A stretch of 47,432 nt of DNA from Acidobacteria bacterium RIFCSPLOWO2_12_FULL_68_19 (lineage in GTDB: Bacteria; Acidobacteriota; Vicinamibacteria; Vicinamibacterales; UBA2999). Positions 34,623 to 43,182 of the stretch are shown one piece after another. The notes under the pieces were generated by a model that worked only from the letters and a program-made list of their open reading frames with translations, made no database searches and was not told the DNA's origin. Every line of letters starts with the position of its first letter. Position 1 is the first letter of the stretch. The position numbers and the translations under genes were made by a program. The stretch lies in NCBI GenBank assembly GCA_001767525.1, contig MELF01000019.1, positions 16,160 through 63,591 on the forward strand. Direction: 5' to 3'.

Positions 34623-35129
34623 CTAGAACCATTCGTACCAGCGGCGGATCCGGCGGGTGAGCACGCGCTGCACTTCGCCGACCTGCGCCGCCACCTGCTC
34701 GGCCTGCGGCTCGGCGATGCCCACCGACATCAGGAGCGACTGCGTGTCGTTCTGCAGCGTCTCCACCTGCCGGTCGCTCATCTCGCGCGCCATGATCGCG
34801 AGCCACAGATCGTGCGCCAGGCGCTGCGCCGTCTGTTCCGGCAGTGTGGCGCCCTTGACGGCCGCGATCGTCCGCTGCGAGAGCTCGTCCACCGCCGGCA
34901 CCGCGTGCACTTCCTCGTCCTCGACGTACTTCCGGAGATCGGCGGAGAGTTCCGCCGGTGCGGCCGGGTCCGACCCGGACGCGACGTACTGCAGCCCTCG
35001 CTGAATGTCTCTCAGATCGCCTTGCGTTCCGGCATCGGGAACGGCAACGGGGCCGTCGGCCTGGCGGCAACCGGCCAGCAGCAGCACGAGCAGGACGACG
35101 AGCAACACAGGATGAAACCCTGATCTCAT
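34623..35129 (-). CDS. Hypothetical lipoprotein
   Basis: A 168-aa protein with a lipoprotein signal: charged MRSGFH, a hydrophobic run of 13, then the lipobox LLAGC (Cys about 21). The mature part is mostly alpha-helical (ELSADLRKYVEDEEVHAVPAVDELSQRTIAAVKG, LPEQTAQRLAHDLWLAIMAREMS), with no recognised domain; it may be a periplasmic helical bundle anchored to a membrane. TAGAAT on the minus strand (35138-35143) lies 8 nt before the ATG. It follows modC on the same strand after a 15-bp gap, so readthrough from mod transcription is possible, but its own -10 argues for separate expression. Confidence 0.75.
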   Translation of the reverse strand: MRSGFHPVLLVVLLVLLLAGCRQADGPVAVPDAGTQGDLRDIQRGLQYVASGSDPAAPAELSADLRKYVEDEEVHAVPAVDELSQRTIAAVKGATLPEQTAQRLAHDLWLAIMAREMSDRQVETLQNDTQSLLMSVGIAEPQAEQVAAQVGEVQRVLTRRIRRWYEWF

Positions 35130-35144
35130 GGGGTTCCATTCTAA

Positions 35145-36260
35145 TTAGTTCCGCGGCATCGCGCGAATCGTCGCCGCCTTGACGATCGCCCACGCCTCGT
35201 CCCCGGCCTTCAGCCCCAGGCGCCGCCACGCGTCGCGCGTGACGAGCGCGGCGAGGCGGAACCCGCAGTCCAGACCGACGCGGACGAACGGCCCTTCCAT
35301 CGCCTCGGTGACGACGGTGGCGCGCCAGCGGTTCATCACGCTCGAATCGCTGACGTCGTGGCGCGCCAGCGCGACGTCCTCGGCCCGGATGCAGAGCGCC
35401 ACCTCGTGCCCCGCCGCCGCGGGCGCCTGCGCCCGCACTTCCCGCCCCGCCACCACGACGCGCGCCAGGCCGTCCTCGACGGCGGCGATGCGGCCGAGGA
35501 GGATCGTGTCGATGCCGACGAGGCGTGCGGCCGCGGCCGACGCGGGATGGTCGAACACCTCTTCGGTCGTGCCGCTCTGGATGATCCGCCCTCCGTCGAT
35601 CAGCACGGTCCGATCCGCCAGCGTCAGCGCGTCGGCGCGGTCGTGGCTGACGATGTACGCCGGAATGGCCAGGGCGCGGATGAGCGAGCGAAGCTCCTCG
35701 CGCAGTTCGTCTCCCGTCGGCCGATCCACGGCCGACAACGGCTCGTCGAGCAGCAGCAGCTTCGGCCGGCGGAAGACCGCGCGCGCCAGCGCGACGCGCT
35801 GCTGCTGGCCGCCGGAGAGCTGCCGGGGCCGGCGCTCCTCCAGCCCGCGCAGCCGGAACGTGTCGAGGAGCTCGCCGACCCGCGCGGCAACCGCCGCGCG
35901 CGTCAGGCGCCGCGCGCCGAACGCGACGTTCCGCGCGACGGTGAGGTGCGGAAACAGCGCGTACTCCTGGAAGAGCCCCCCCACGTCGCGCCGGTCCGGC
36001 GGCAGGTGCACGCGCCGCTCCGCGTCGAACCAGACGTGGTCGCCGAAGCGCACGTGCCCGCGCTGCGGCCGCTCCAGCCCGGCCAGACACCGCAGCACCG
36101 TCGTCTTGCCGGAGCCCGACGCGCCGAGAAACACGGTGACGCGCGGCTCGCCGATCGGATCCTGCCAGCGGCAGGCGACCGACGCGCTCTCGTGGCTCGC
36201 CCCGCCGGAGTCGCGCGAAGGCGGGTACCGGAACTCGAAATCGACGTCGAGCAGCGTCAT
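35145..36260 (-). CDS. modC: Molybdate ABC transporter ATP-binding protein
   Basis: A 371-aa ABC ATPase. Walker A GASGSGKT (46-53), Q-loop FQEYALFPHLTV, signature LSGGQQQRVALARA, Walker B LLLDEPLSAVD and switch IVSHDRADAL are all present. The C-terminal TOBE/Mop-like part (about 285-371) appears as two half-domains, including WRATVVTEAMEGPFVRVGLDCGFRLAALVTRDAW, as in ModC proteins that sense molybdate. The ATG overlaps the modB stop (ATGA). It is the third gene of modABC. An extra ~15 residues at the N terminus (YPPSRDSGGASHES) interrupt the usual opening strand. Confidence 0.9.
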   Translation of the reverse strand: MTLLDVDFEFRYPPSRDSGGASHESASVACRWQDPIGEPRVTVFLGASGSGKTTVLRCLAGLERPQRGHVRFGDHVWFDAERRVHLPPDRRDVGGLFQEYALFPHLTVARNVAFGARRLTRAAVAARVGELLDTFRLRGLEERRPRQLSGGQQQRVALARAVFRRPKLLLLDEPLSAVDRPTGDELREELRSLIRALAIPAYIVSHDRADALTLADRTVLIDGGRIIQSGTTEEVFDHPASAAAARLVGIDTILLGRIAAVEDGLARVVVAGREVRAQAPAAAGHEVALCIRAEDVALARHDVSDSSVMNRWRATVVTEAMEGPFVRVGLDCGFRLAALVTRDAWRRLGLKAGDEAWAIVKAATIRAMPRN

Positions 36261-36919
36261 AGCGGGAGCGGGCGCCGCTGCAGCGAGTAGGTCACTCCCA
36301 GGACGGCGGCCGCGAACACCACCAGCAGCGCCGACGCCGCGTTGGCCGACGCGTAGTCGAGCGCCTGAACGTCGTCGTAGATCGCGAGCGCGATCGTCCG
36401 GGTGACGCCCGGAATGTTGCCCCCCACCATCAGAACGACGCCGAACTCGCCGACCGTGTGCGCGAACGCCAGCACGAGCCCGGCGAGGACCGCCGGCCAG
36501 GACAGCGGCAGCACGACGGTGAGAAACGTGCGCGGTCCAGACGCGCCGAGGCAGCGCGCGGCCTCGATGAGGCGATGATCGACCGCCGCGAACCCGGAGG
36601 CGAACGGCCGAACGGCGAACGGAAGGTTGTACACGACCGACGCAAGCAGGATGCCGGCGAACGAGAACGGCAGCGTCCCGTCGAACAGGCGTCCGTAGAG
36701 CCGTCCCACGGCGGTGTTCGGGCCGGTCGACATCAGGAAATAGAAGCCGAGCACGGTCGGCGGCAGCAGCAGCGGCACCGCGACCGCCGCGTCGACGACG
36801 GCCCGCCACCGGCGCCTCGTCGTCGCGAGCCAGTAGGCCAGCGGGAGGCCGACGATCGCGAGCAGGAGCGTCGTGAGTGCCGCCAGCTTCACCGTCAGGA
36901 GGATCGCGGTCCAGTCCAT
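36257..36919 (-). CDS. modB: Molybdate ABC transporter permease
   Basis: A 220-aa inner-membrane permease with five or six hydrophobic segments. The opening MDWTAILLTVKLAALTTLLL and LPLLLPPTVLGFYFLM are characteristic of ModB. The EAA loop reads LIEAARCLGASGPRTFLTVVLPLSWP, which docks to ModC, and EFGVVLMVGGNIPGVTRT closes the signature region. The length is normal. It is separated from modA by 5 bp and overlaps modC by 4 bp, so the three genes form one operon. Confidence 0.94.
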   Translation of the reverse strand: MDWTAILLTVKLAALTTLLLAIVGLPLAYWLATTRRRWRAVVDAAVAVPLLLPPTVLGFYFLMSTGPNTAVGRLYGRLFDGTLPFSFAGILLASVVYNLPFAVRPFASGFAAVDHRLIEAARCLGASGPRTFLTVVLPLSWPAVLAGLVLAFAHTVGEFGVVLMVGGNIPGVTRTIALAIYDDVQALDYASANAASALLVVFAAAVLGVTYSLQRRPLPL

Positions 36920-36924
36920 GGGGT

Positions 36925-37719
36925 CTACCGGGGAGGCGGGCCGAACCCGTACGCCTGGAGGAGCGCGCGTCCTTCGTCGCCGACGAGGAAGTCGCGGAAC
37001 CGCTCCGCTCCCGCGCGAGAGGCGGCCCACGGGAGAATGAGCCCCCCCTGGACGAGCGGCGGATACAGTGTGTCCGGAACGTCCCAGAGGCGGCCGGCGC
37101 CGCCGAACGCCGGCGCCGCGACGAGCGACTTGGCGATGATCGCCGCGTCGGCGGCGCCGCTCTGCACGAACTGCGCGGCCTGCGCCACGTTCTCGCCGAG
37201 CACCAGGCGGCGGCTCACTCGATCCCAGATCCCCGTCCGCCGCAGCGCCGCCTCGGCGGCGCGGCCGTACGGCGCGTGCCGCGGATTGGCAACGGCGATG
37301 CGGCGGGCGCTCTCGAGTGCACGCAGCCCGTCGCGTTCCACCGGCAGCGTCGATCCGGCCGGCACCCAGACGACGAGACGTCCGGTCGCGTAGGTGAACA
37401 GGTCGCGCACCGACCCGGTGCCGCGCGACACGAGGTCGCGCGGGTAGTCCACATCGGCCGACAGATACAGGTCGTAGGGCGCCCGCTGCCGGAGCTGCGC
37501 GTGCATGCTCCCCGATGAGCCGTAGGTCGCCTCCACACGGAGCGCCGGCTCCCGCCGCGCCAGCCGCGCCGCCGCCTCGTCGAGCGCGAACTTCAGGTCG
37601 GCTGCCGCGGCGACGCGGACGACGGCGGGTCGGGCGCCGGCCGCCTGGCCCGACGCCGGCGCGGCGGCGGCCGCGGCACCGACGAGCACCAGGACCAGCA
37701 GTCTGGGCACGTGGGTCAC
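36925..37719 (-). CDS. modA: Molybdate-binding periplasmic protein
   Basis: A 264-aa periplasmic binding protein. The signal peptide covers about 1-25 (AAAAAPASGQ). The mature protein has VRVAAAADLKFALDEAAA, ATYGSSGSMHAQLRQRAPYDLYLSAD and VANPRHAPYGRAAEAALR with GENVAQAAQFVQSGAADAAI, matching the ModA ligand-binding segments. GTG is taken as start because it begins the signal peptide. CATACT on the minus strand lies 5 nt upstream, so the mRNA is probably leaderless. It is divergent from the HTH-Mop gene at 37812, its likely regulator. Confidence 0.93.
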   Translation of the reverse strand: MTHVPRLLVLVLVGAAAAAAPASGQAAGARPAVVRVAAAADLKFALDEAAARLARREPALRVEATYGSSGSMHAQLRQRAPYDLYLSADVDYPRDLVSRGTGSVRDLFTYATGRLVVWVPAGSTLPVERDGLRALESARRIAVANPRHAPYGRAAEAALRRTGIWDRVSRRLVLGENVAQAAQFVQSGAADAAIIAKSLVAAPAFGGAGRLWDVPDTLYPPLVQGGLILPWAASRAGAERFRDFLVGDEGRALLQAYGFGPPPR

Positions 37720-37811
37720 AATTTAGTATGATTCTCTCCGATATGAGACACGGTTTTCTACTGTTTACGATTCTGCCTGCCGTTTCAGCAGGCCTCCCCC
37801 CGGCGCCGTAG
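37720..37811. promoter_or_regulatory. Divergent promoter region of modABC and the HTH-Mop gene
   Basis: An AT-rich 92-bp gap. It holds the minus CATACT (37725-37730) for modA and the hexamers TACTGT and TACGAT (about 37760-37771) usable on the plus strand. A GCCTGC-N7-GCAGGC hairpin (37775-37793) lies just before the HTH-Mop gene. No clear ModE-type box was recognised. Confidence 0.5.
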
Positions 37812-38234
37812 ATGGCCCTTTTCACCGTCCGCGCGGCCGCCGAACGGCTTGGCGTCAGCTACTCCACCTTCAAGCAGTGGATCTACAAGGGCGCCGTGCG
37901 CTCGGTTCGGACGAGCGGCGGGCATCACCGCATCGCCGACTCGGAGATCGAGCGGCTCCTCGCGGTGCAGGGGCGCCTCCCCACGGCGCCCCGCCGGCCC
38001 GCCCGGGCGCCGGGCGTGCTCGTCGCCCTCAGCGGCCGCAATCAACTGCGCGGCATCGTCGACGAGGTGCGGGTCGAGGGGCTGCTGGCACAGGTTCGGC
38101 TGCGGATCGGCGACCAGCGGCTCACGGCGGTGATCACACGCGACGCCGTCGAGGAATTGAAGCTGAAACGTGGACAGCCGGCGCTCGCGGTCATCAAGGC
38201 GACCGAGGTGATGATCGCGCGCGAGCCGGCGTGA
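37812..38234 (+). CDS. HTH-Mop (molybdenum-pterin-binding) regulator
   Basis: A 140-aa two-domain protein. The N-terminal excisionase/MerR-like HTH (about 3-55) has FTVRAAAERLGVSYSTFKQWIYKG and the wing TSGGHHRIADSEIERLL. A C-terminal TOBE/Mop domain (about 70-135: SGRNQLRGIVDEVRVEGLLAQVRLRIGDQ, AVITRDAVEELKLKRGQPALAVIKATEVMIA) normally binds molybdate or tungstate. With its divergent position next to modABC, it is almost certainly a molybdate-responsive regulator of uptake. It functionally substitutes for ModE, whose winged helix is of a different type. It converges on the secreted-protein gene with a 6-bp gap. Confidence 0.88.
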   Translation: MALFTVRAAAERLGVSYSTFKQWIYKGAVRSVRTSGGHHRIADSEIERLLAVQGRLPTAPRRPARAPGVLVALSGRNQLRGIVDEVRVEGLLAQVRLRIGDQRLTAVITRDAVEELKLKRGQPALAVIKATEVMIAREPA

Positions 38235-38240
38235 GCGGCC

Positions 38241-39089
38241 CTACCGGGACGGCGTGGTCTTGCGGTACTCCCCCAGGTGCAGCTCTTCGACGAGCTCCGG
38301 GCACTTGAATTCCAGGAGCCGCACGTTCCTGTCGATGCGCCGATAGAGCGGCATCGAGATCGTCCAGGGCCGCGTAAAGACCTTCGGGTCCTGGATCGTG
38401 GCTTCGTACATCAGATGGTAGGCGCTGATTGGCGTGTAGCGTTCGATCACGTGCAGCGCGTCGCTGTGATAGTTTCCCGCCCGGTCGAACCACGTCTGGT
38501 CGTTGAGCCCTGTGACCTCCACGACCAGGGTGTCCCCTTCCCAGCGGCCATTCGACCAGCCCATCCACGAGTCGTACGGAAGGTCCGTGGGATTGTCGAG
38601 CGGGATCTCGCGCCGGGCGTACGAGTACTGGTACACGATCCAGATCAGCTTCGGGCTCTGGAAGATCTGAAACGGGTGGGGAAGATACGTGGCTCGAGGG
38701 ACGCCGGGGAGAAAGCAATTGAGTTCCGGGTCGGCCTCGAGGTTCCGGCCGGGCTTCCCGGGCACCGAATTCCGTCGGTTCTCGTTCCGCTTGGCCAATG
38801 CCTCGGGCCGGTAGGGAATCTGCCCGCCCTCGACGACGCTCTCGCCAGGGGGAATGGCGCCAATGGCCCCGGCGGCGAGGACCGGTGACGGCCCCGCACC
38901 GTGATCCTCGAGGTCGAAGTTCGCCGTGTTCATCGCCTGCCAGATCCCGTTGAGATCGGGTTTCCCGTCGGGCGTACGCGGAATCTGTCCCTGCGGCAGG
39001 GAGCTCTGCGCCGCGGGCCATGCCGCGCCGAAACACACCACGGCCACCACCGCACAGGCCGCACTCCCGGCGATCGATCGTCGCGTCAT
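38241..39089 (-). CDS. Secreted protein of an uncharacterised family (paralogue 2)
   Basis: A 282-aa exported protein with a signal peptide (about 1-27, ending AWPAAQ), followed by the family opening IPRTPDGKPDLNGIW. Later blocks are WEGDTLVVEVTGLNDQTWFDRAGNYHSD, IERYTPISAYHLMYEATI and VFTRPWTISMPLYRR. These recur in the upstream neighbour, so the two are paralogues of a family common in Acidobacteriota and some Proteobacteria with no known function. The strand pattern suggests a beta-barrel or jelly-roll. I chose ATG 39089 over 39179 because it begins a signal peptide and overlaps the upstream stop (ATGA). Confidence 0.78.
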   Translation of the reverse strand: MTRRSIAGSAACAVVAVVCFGAAWPAAQSSLPQGQIPRTPDGKPDLNGIWQAMNTANFDLEDHGAGPSPVLAAGAIGAIPPGESVVEGGQIPYRPEALAKRNENRRNSVPGKPGRNLEADPELNCFLPGVPRATYLPHPFQIFQSPKLIWIVYQYSYARREIPLDNPTDLPYDSWMGWSNGRWEGDTLVVEVTGLNDQTWFDRAGNYHSDALHVIERYTPISAYHLMYEATIQDPKVFTRPWTISMPLYRRIDRNVRLLEFKCPELVEELHLGEYRKTTPSR

Positions 39090-40096
39090 TTTCCTGCGTC
39101 GCGCGCCTTCGCGGCCTCGGCCTCCTGCACCCGCTCGCCACGGAGCGAGTTCGCCAGGGCGAAGTTGCCCTCGTGGCACGCGTACTCGAAGATCTGGTAG
39201 TCGTCATCCCGCTGCCACGGGAGATTGAACGTCCAGGGCCTCGTCCACGTCGCCTGGTCGATGATCGTGGCGTAGTACTCGATCCGGCTGGGGCTGACCG
39301 GGACGAAGTGCTCGATCAGGCGGAAGTTTCCGAACGGAATCCCTTCCGGAACGCTCGCCCCGGACATGCCGCCCAACCGTTGCTTGTCGGTGAAATTCGT
39401 CGTTTCGACGACCAGCGTGTTGCCTTCCCAGTGCCCGACCGGGTCCCCGTTCCAGTGGCGGATGTTCGGTCCGATGTGCGGGCGTCCGTCGAGCGGAATG
39501 AGACGTGTGTCGAGTCGTTCCCGGATGATCGCCACCCAACCCGGCGACTGCATGATGTAGGTGCCGCTGTTGTACGCCTGGGGAGCGTTCGGCGTCTGAG
39601 TGGCAATGCACCTCGCCAGCGCGTGGTAATCCTCCCACGATGCGAGTTCGCTCGCCTTAGCGACGATGTCTCTCCGCCTCCGCTCGGCCGCGGGCGTCAA
39701 CGGAGGATACCGTCCGTTGGGCGGGTCGATGATGAGCGACGTGTTGAGGTTTCTGACGAAGTTCCGCTCGTTCCAGAACTCGTTGTACGCACCGACGCCC
39801 TTTTCGGTGTCCCGGTTGGGCGCGTTGGTGCCGGCCCAGGCTTCGTATTCGGCCTCGTTTGCGAAGCGTGCCTTGCCGGCGAGGTCGTCGGGCCGCTCCA
39901 TGCGGATGAGCGACTGGTAGTCCCAGACGCCCATCAGATCCGGATCTCCCCAGGGGGTGCGGGGCGGGTTGTACGAGGACGGCGGAGGCGTAAAGGGCTT
40001 CGCCGCCGGCGCCTGCGCCGTGGCAGGTTCAACACCGAGCGACACGGCGAGGACCAGCGTCGCCAGTGCCGCTGACACGAGAACGCGATCGCTCAT
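39086..40096 (-). CDS. Secreted protein of an uncharacterised family (paralogue 1)
   Basis: A 336-aa exported protein with a signal peptide (about 1-28, ending PATAQA). The core starts at RTPWGDPDLMGVWDYQS and contains RCIATQTPNAPQAYNSG, WNGDPVGHWEGNTLVVETTNF, GNFRLIEHFVPVSPSRIEYYATI and ATWTRPWTFNLPWQRDD. It shares its second half with the downstream paralogue. Start ATG 40096 follows an AGGAG Shine-Dalgarno at 7 nt. Further upstream a TG-extended -10 (TGATACGAT on the minus strand, 40123-40131) supports a conventional promoter, in contrast to the leaderless genes. The function is unknown; the two products may form a complex. Confidence 0.8.
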   Translation of the reverse strand: MSDRVLVSAALATLVLAVSLGVEPATAQAPAAKPFTPPPSSYNPPRTPWGDPDLMGVWDYQSLIRMERPDDLAGKARFANEAEYEAWAGTNAPNRDTEKGVGAYNEFWNERNFVRNLNTSLIIDPPNGRYPPLTPAAERRRRDIVAKASELASWEDYHALARCIATQTPNAPQAYNSGTYIMQSPGWVAIIRERLDTRLIPLDGRPHIGPNIRHWNGDPVGHWEGNTLVVETTNFTDKQRLGGMSGASVPEGIPFGNFRLIEHFVPVSPSRIEYYATIIDQATWTRPWTFNLPWQRDDDYQIFEYACHEGNFALANSLRGERVQEAEAAKARDAGK

Positions 40097-40188
40097 CGCC
40101 TGCTCCTCTCCACGAGCCCGAAATCGTATCAGAAACCGACGGACGTGGGCCGCCACGACACGCACCAGGACGGACGCGCCCCGACGGA

Positions 40189-40206
40189 CACGAAGATCAC
40201 AAAGAG
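40189..40206 (+). repeat. Intergenic repeat CACGAAG, left boundary of the defence island
   Basis: CACGAAGATCACAAAGAG matches, in opposite orientation, the element at 45478-45504 (reverse complement begins CCACGAAGGACACCAAGG). Fourteen of seventeen bases agree over the shared core. It precedes the -10 of the restriction gene. Confidence 0.5.
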
Positions 40207-40213
40207 CCTGCGC

Positions 40214-40219
40214 TACAAT
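40214..40219 (+). promoter_or_regulatory. -10 hexamer TACAAT of the defence operon
   Basis: TACAAT (5 of 6 consensus) ends 8 nt before the Res-MNT ATG at 40228. No convincing -35 was seen. It predicts an essentially leaderless operon transcript. Confidence 0.5.
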
Positions 40220-40227
40220 CCGTGGGA

Positions 40228-43182
40228 ATGCACCTCCACGAACGGCTCGCGGCGGCCGTTACGGAGTGGCGAGACGGCGGTTACTCGACGGATTCCCACG
40301 AGGCCATCGCAGAAATTCTCGAATGGGCTGCGGGCTCAGAGGATGGGAACGTCCGGTACCTCCGTCTTCCGCAGCTCTGCGCACTCGAGACTTACTGGTA
40401 CTTGCGGCTCGTTCGCCGCACACCACGTGTCGTCGATCTCTATCGACAGTTGTTTCCGAAGACGACGGAGTTCCTGACCGCTCTCGGACTTGGTGATTCC
40501 CGTGTGCTCGCCACGGCGCTCGACGCGGGCGGTGTAGAGGGCCTCCTCGACCGCGTCCGCACGGACGACGAATTCGTGCGGATGTACCGGCTCGAAGCGG
40601 TTCGCGAAACCCTGACACTCGAATACCCGAGTTACATCCTCGCCCTCGCCATGGGCGCCGGAAAAACCGTGCTCATCGGGGCGATCATCGCAACCGAATT
40701 CGCAATGGCGCTCGAACACAGGGATGACCAGTTCGTCGAGAACGCCCTGGTGTTCGCGCCAGGGAAGACGATCCTGGAATCGTTGCGCGAATTGCTGGCG
40801 ATGCCGTATGCGGCGATCCTGCCGCCGCGCCTGTTCAAGTCGTTCGCTGCGTCGGTCAAGATGACGTTCACCCGGGATGGGGAGAAAGGGCTTCCCGTCA
40901 TCCGGTCGTCTCGTTTCAACGTCGTCGTGACGAACACCGAGAAGATTCGGATCCAGAAGGACACGATTCGGCGGGCGGACCTCGGAGCCTTGTTTCCCGG
41001 CCGTGAGGCCGATACGGCCCGCGAGGAGGTCGCGAACCTTCGTCTGCAGACTGTCGCCAGCCTGCCACACCTGGCGGTCTTTTCCGACGAGGCGCACCAC
41101 ACGTACGGCCAGTCGCTCGATACGGAACTGAAGAAGGTCCGGAAGACGGTCGACTACCTCGCCGCCAGCACGAACGTCTTCTGCGTCGTCAACACGACGG
41201 GCACGCCGTACTTTCAGCGACAGCCGCTTCGTGACGTCGTCGTGTGGTACGGACTGTCACAGGGAATTCGTGACGGAATCCTCAAGGATGTCTCCGGCAA
41301 CATCCACGCCCTGCAGCTCGGAGATGACGCCCGCCACTTCCTCGCGCACGTCATCGAGGACTTTTTTCGTGACTACAGCGACGTGACGCTGCCTGATGGG
41401 TCGCCCGCCAAGCTCGCCATCTATTTTCCGCAGACGGACGACGTGAAGGAACTGAAACCGGTCATCGATACGGCGCTTGTCCGCGCAGGACTCGGTCCCG
41501 CCCTTGCGCTCATCAATACCTCGGATACGGGTTTGACCAGGCAGCAGGACATCGATGCCTTCAACCGGCTCAACGACCCAGCCTCGCCACATCGCGTCGT
41601 TCTGCTGGTCAACAAGGGGACTGAGGGCTGGAACTGCCCCAGCCTCTTTGCGTGCGCGCTCGCTCGCAGGCTCCGCTCGTCCAACAATTTCGTGCTGCAG
41701 GCCGCCACGCGTTGCCTCCGGCAGGTGCCCGGCAACTCACGGCGCGCGCGGATCTACCTTTCCAGTGAGAACTACGGTGTGCTGGATCGGCAGCTCCAGG
41801 ACACCTACGGCGAGCAGATTGCGGACCTCGATCGTGCCATACAGGAACGACGTCGCGCCACGCTCGTGGTACGGAAAGTCGACATCCCTCCCCTTCTCGT
41901 GCGCACACGGATGCGCACGGTGAGCCGCGGCGCGGCGCAGTGTCCCCGGTCTCTCACGCTGCAACGACCGGCGACCGCGACGATGCGTGGCACCAAGCGC
42001 GTCATGACGTTCGGGGAGCTGCAGGCGACCAGCCGCGTGCTCCAGCAGATCGGCAACAGCGTGGACATCGAGATTGCGCCAGCAACCGTTGATGCCTACG
42101 CGGCGGCCGTCGAACTCGCGGCATCTCGCCATCTCGACGTGCTCGCGGTCCTGGACGCGCTGCGAGACGCGTACGGCGCCGACGACATCTCCGGGGACGA
42201 TCTTCCCGCACTGATGGAGCAGATTGACCATCAGGCGTCACACTATGACGTCCGCGAGGATCCGGTCGAGGTGGCGCTTGCGCTCGTGCGCCTCGAAGGC
42301 TTCACGAAGGAACAGGTGGACGGCAGCGTCGTCTACACCGCACAGATTGCCTATCCAGTGCACAAGGAACAGTACTTGCTCCGCTGGGACGCCTGTCGCG
42401 ACAAGAATCCGAAAGGTCTCGGTTTTCACTACACGCCGCTCGAGTTCGACTCGAAGCCCGAGATGTACTTCTTCGAACGCCTGCTCGCGGAGCTGAACAT
42501 CAAGCCCTGGGAAGTCGAGGACGTCTACTTCACGGGCGGAATCACCGATCCTGCGAAAACAGATTTCTTTGTCGAGTACAAGGACCAGAAGGGCAAGTGG
42601 CGGAAGTACACGCCGGACTTCGTGATCCGGAAGAAGCCCGCGCCGGGTATGCCTGACGGCTTCGGACGTGTGTGTATCGTCGAGATAAAGGCCGAGAACG
42701 AGCGTCCGGACCCGATTGACGGTGAGCACGGGTCTAAGGCCCTGGCGCTGCAGCGGTGGGCCGATCTGAACCCCGACCGCCTGAAGTACGAGATGATCTT
42801 CGTGAAGGCGGACGCTGTGGAGTACGACCTGATGCGGCCCGTGTGGAGGTTCTGCGAGGAACGCGAGGTCTATCTCCCGATCGAACTGGACCGCGAGCGC
42901 ATCGAGACGTTCTGCCGGCAATGGCAGATCGCCGAACTCTCGCTCTTTGGGTCGATTGTGCGGCCGTGGGAATTCAGGCCTGACAGCGACGTCGATGTGC
43001 TCGTCCGCTACGCGCCGGGCGCACGGTGGAGCCTCTTCGACGAAGTGCAGATGGAGGACGAATTGCGTGAGATCTTCGGACGCGACGTCGACTTCGTGAA
43101 CCGGTCGGCCATCGAGCAGAGCCACAATTGGATTCGCCGGGCCGCGATCCTCGAGAGCGCCGTACCGTTCTATGTCGCGTGA
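40228..43182 (+). CDS. Type III restriction Res helicase-nuclease fused to MNT antitoxin domain
   Basis: A 984-aa fusion. The SF2 helicase part has Walker A AMGAGKT (141-147), a DEAH box (287-290) and helicase-C NKGTEGWNCPSL with QAATRCLRQVPG. The PD-(D/E)xK nuclease has Asp797 (YTPDFVI) and Glu819-x-Lys821 (VEIKAE). These match type III Res subunits, which translocate and cut DNA with Mod. From about 885 the chain becomes a complete MNT nucleotidyltransferase of the MntA antitoxin type: LSLFGSIVR with Gly908-Ser909, Asp921-x-Asp923 and a third Asp955. The frame is unbroken; Met869 or Val872 could be internal starts for a free MNT form. The stop overlaps the HEPN gene by 11 bp. MntA enzymes neutralise HepT by AMPylating it. 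Confidence 0.9.
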   Translation: MHLHERLAAAVTEWRDGGYSTDSHEAIAEILEWAAGSEDGNVRYLRLPQLCALETYWYLRLVRRTPRVVDLYRQLFPKTTEFLTALGLGDSRVLATALDAGGVEGLLDRVRTDDEFVRMYRLEAVRETLTLEYPSYILALAMGAGKTVLIGAIIATEFAMALEHRDDQFVENALVFAPGKTILESLRELLAMPYAAILPPRLFKSFAASVKMTFTRDGEKGLPVIRSSRFNVVVTNTEKIRIQKDTIRRADLGALFPGREADTAREEVANLRLQTVASLPHLAVFSDEAHHTYGQSLDTELKKVRKTVDYLAASTNVFCVVNTTGTPYFQRQPLRDVVVWYGLSQGIRDGILKDVSGNIHALQLGDDARHFLAHVIEDFFRDYSDVTLPDGSPAKLAIYFPQTDDVKELKPVIDTALVRAGLGPALALINTSDTGLTRQQDIDAFNRLNDPASPHRVVLLVNKGTEGWNCPSLFACALARRLRSSNNFVLQAATRCLRQVPGNSRRARIYLSSENYGVLDRQLQDTYGEQIADLDRAIQERRRATLVVRKVDIPPLLVRTRMRTVSRGAAQCPRSLTLQRPATATMRGTKRVMTFGELQATSRVLQQIGNSVDIEIAPATVDAYAAAVELAASRHLDVLAVLDALRDAYGADDISGDDLPALMEQIDHQASHYDVREDPVEVALALVRLEGFTKEQVDGSVVYTAQIAYPVHKEQYLLRWDACRDKNPKGLGFHYTPLEFDSKPEMYFFERLLAELNIKPWEVEDVYFTGGITDPAKTDFFVEYKDQKGKWRKYTPDFVIRKKPAPGMPDGFGRVCIVEIKAENERPDPIDGEHGSKALALQRWADLNPDRLKYEMIFVKADAVEYDLMRPVWRFCEEREVYLPIELDRERIETFCRQWQIAELSLFGSIVRPWEFRPDSDVDVLVRYAPGARWSLFDEVQMEDELREIFGRDVDFVNRSAIEQSHNWIRRAAILESAVPFYVA

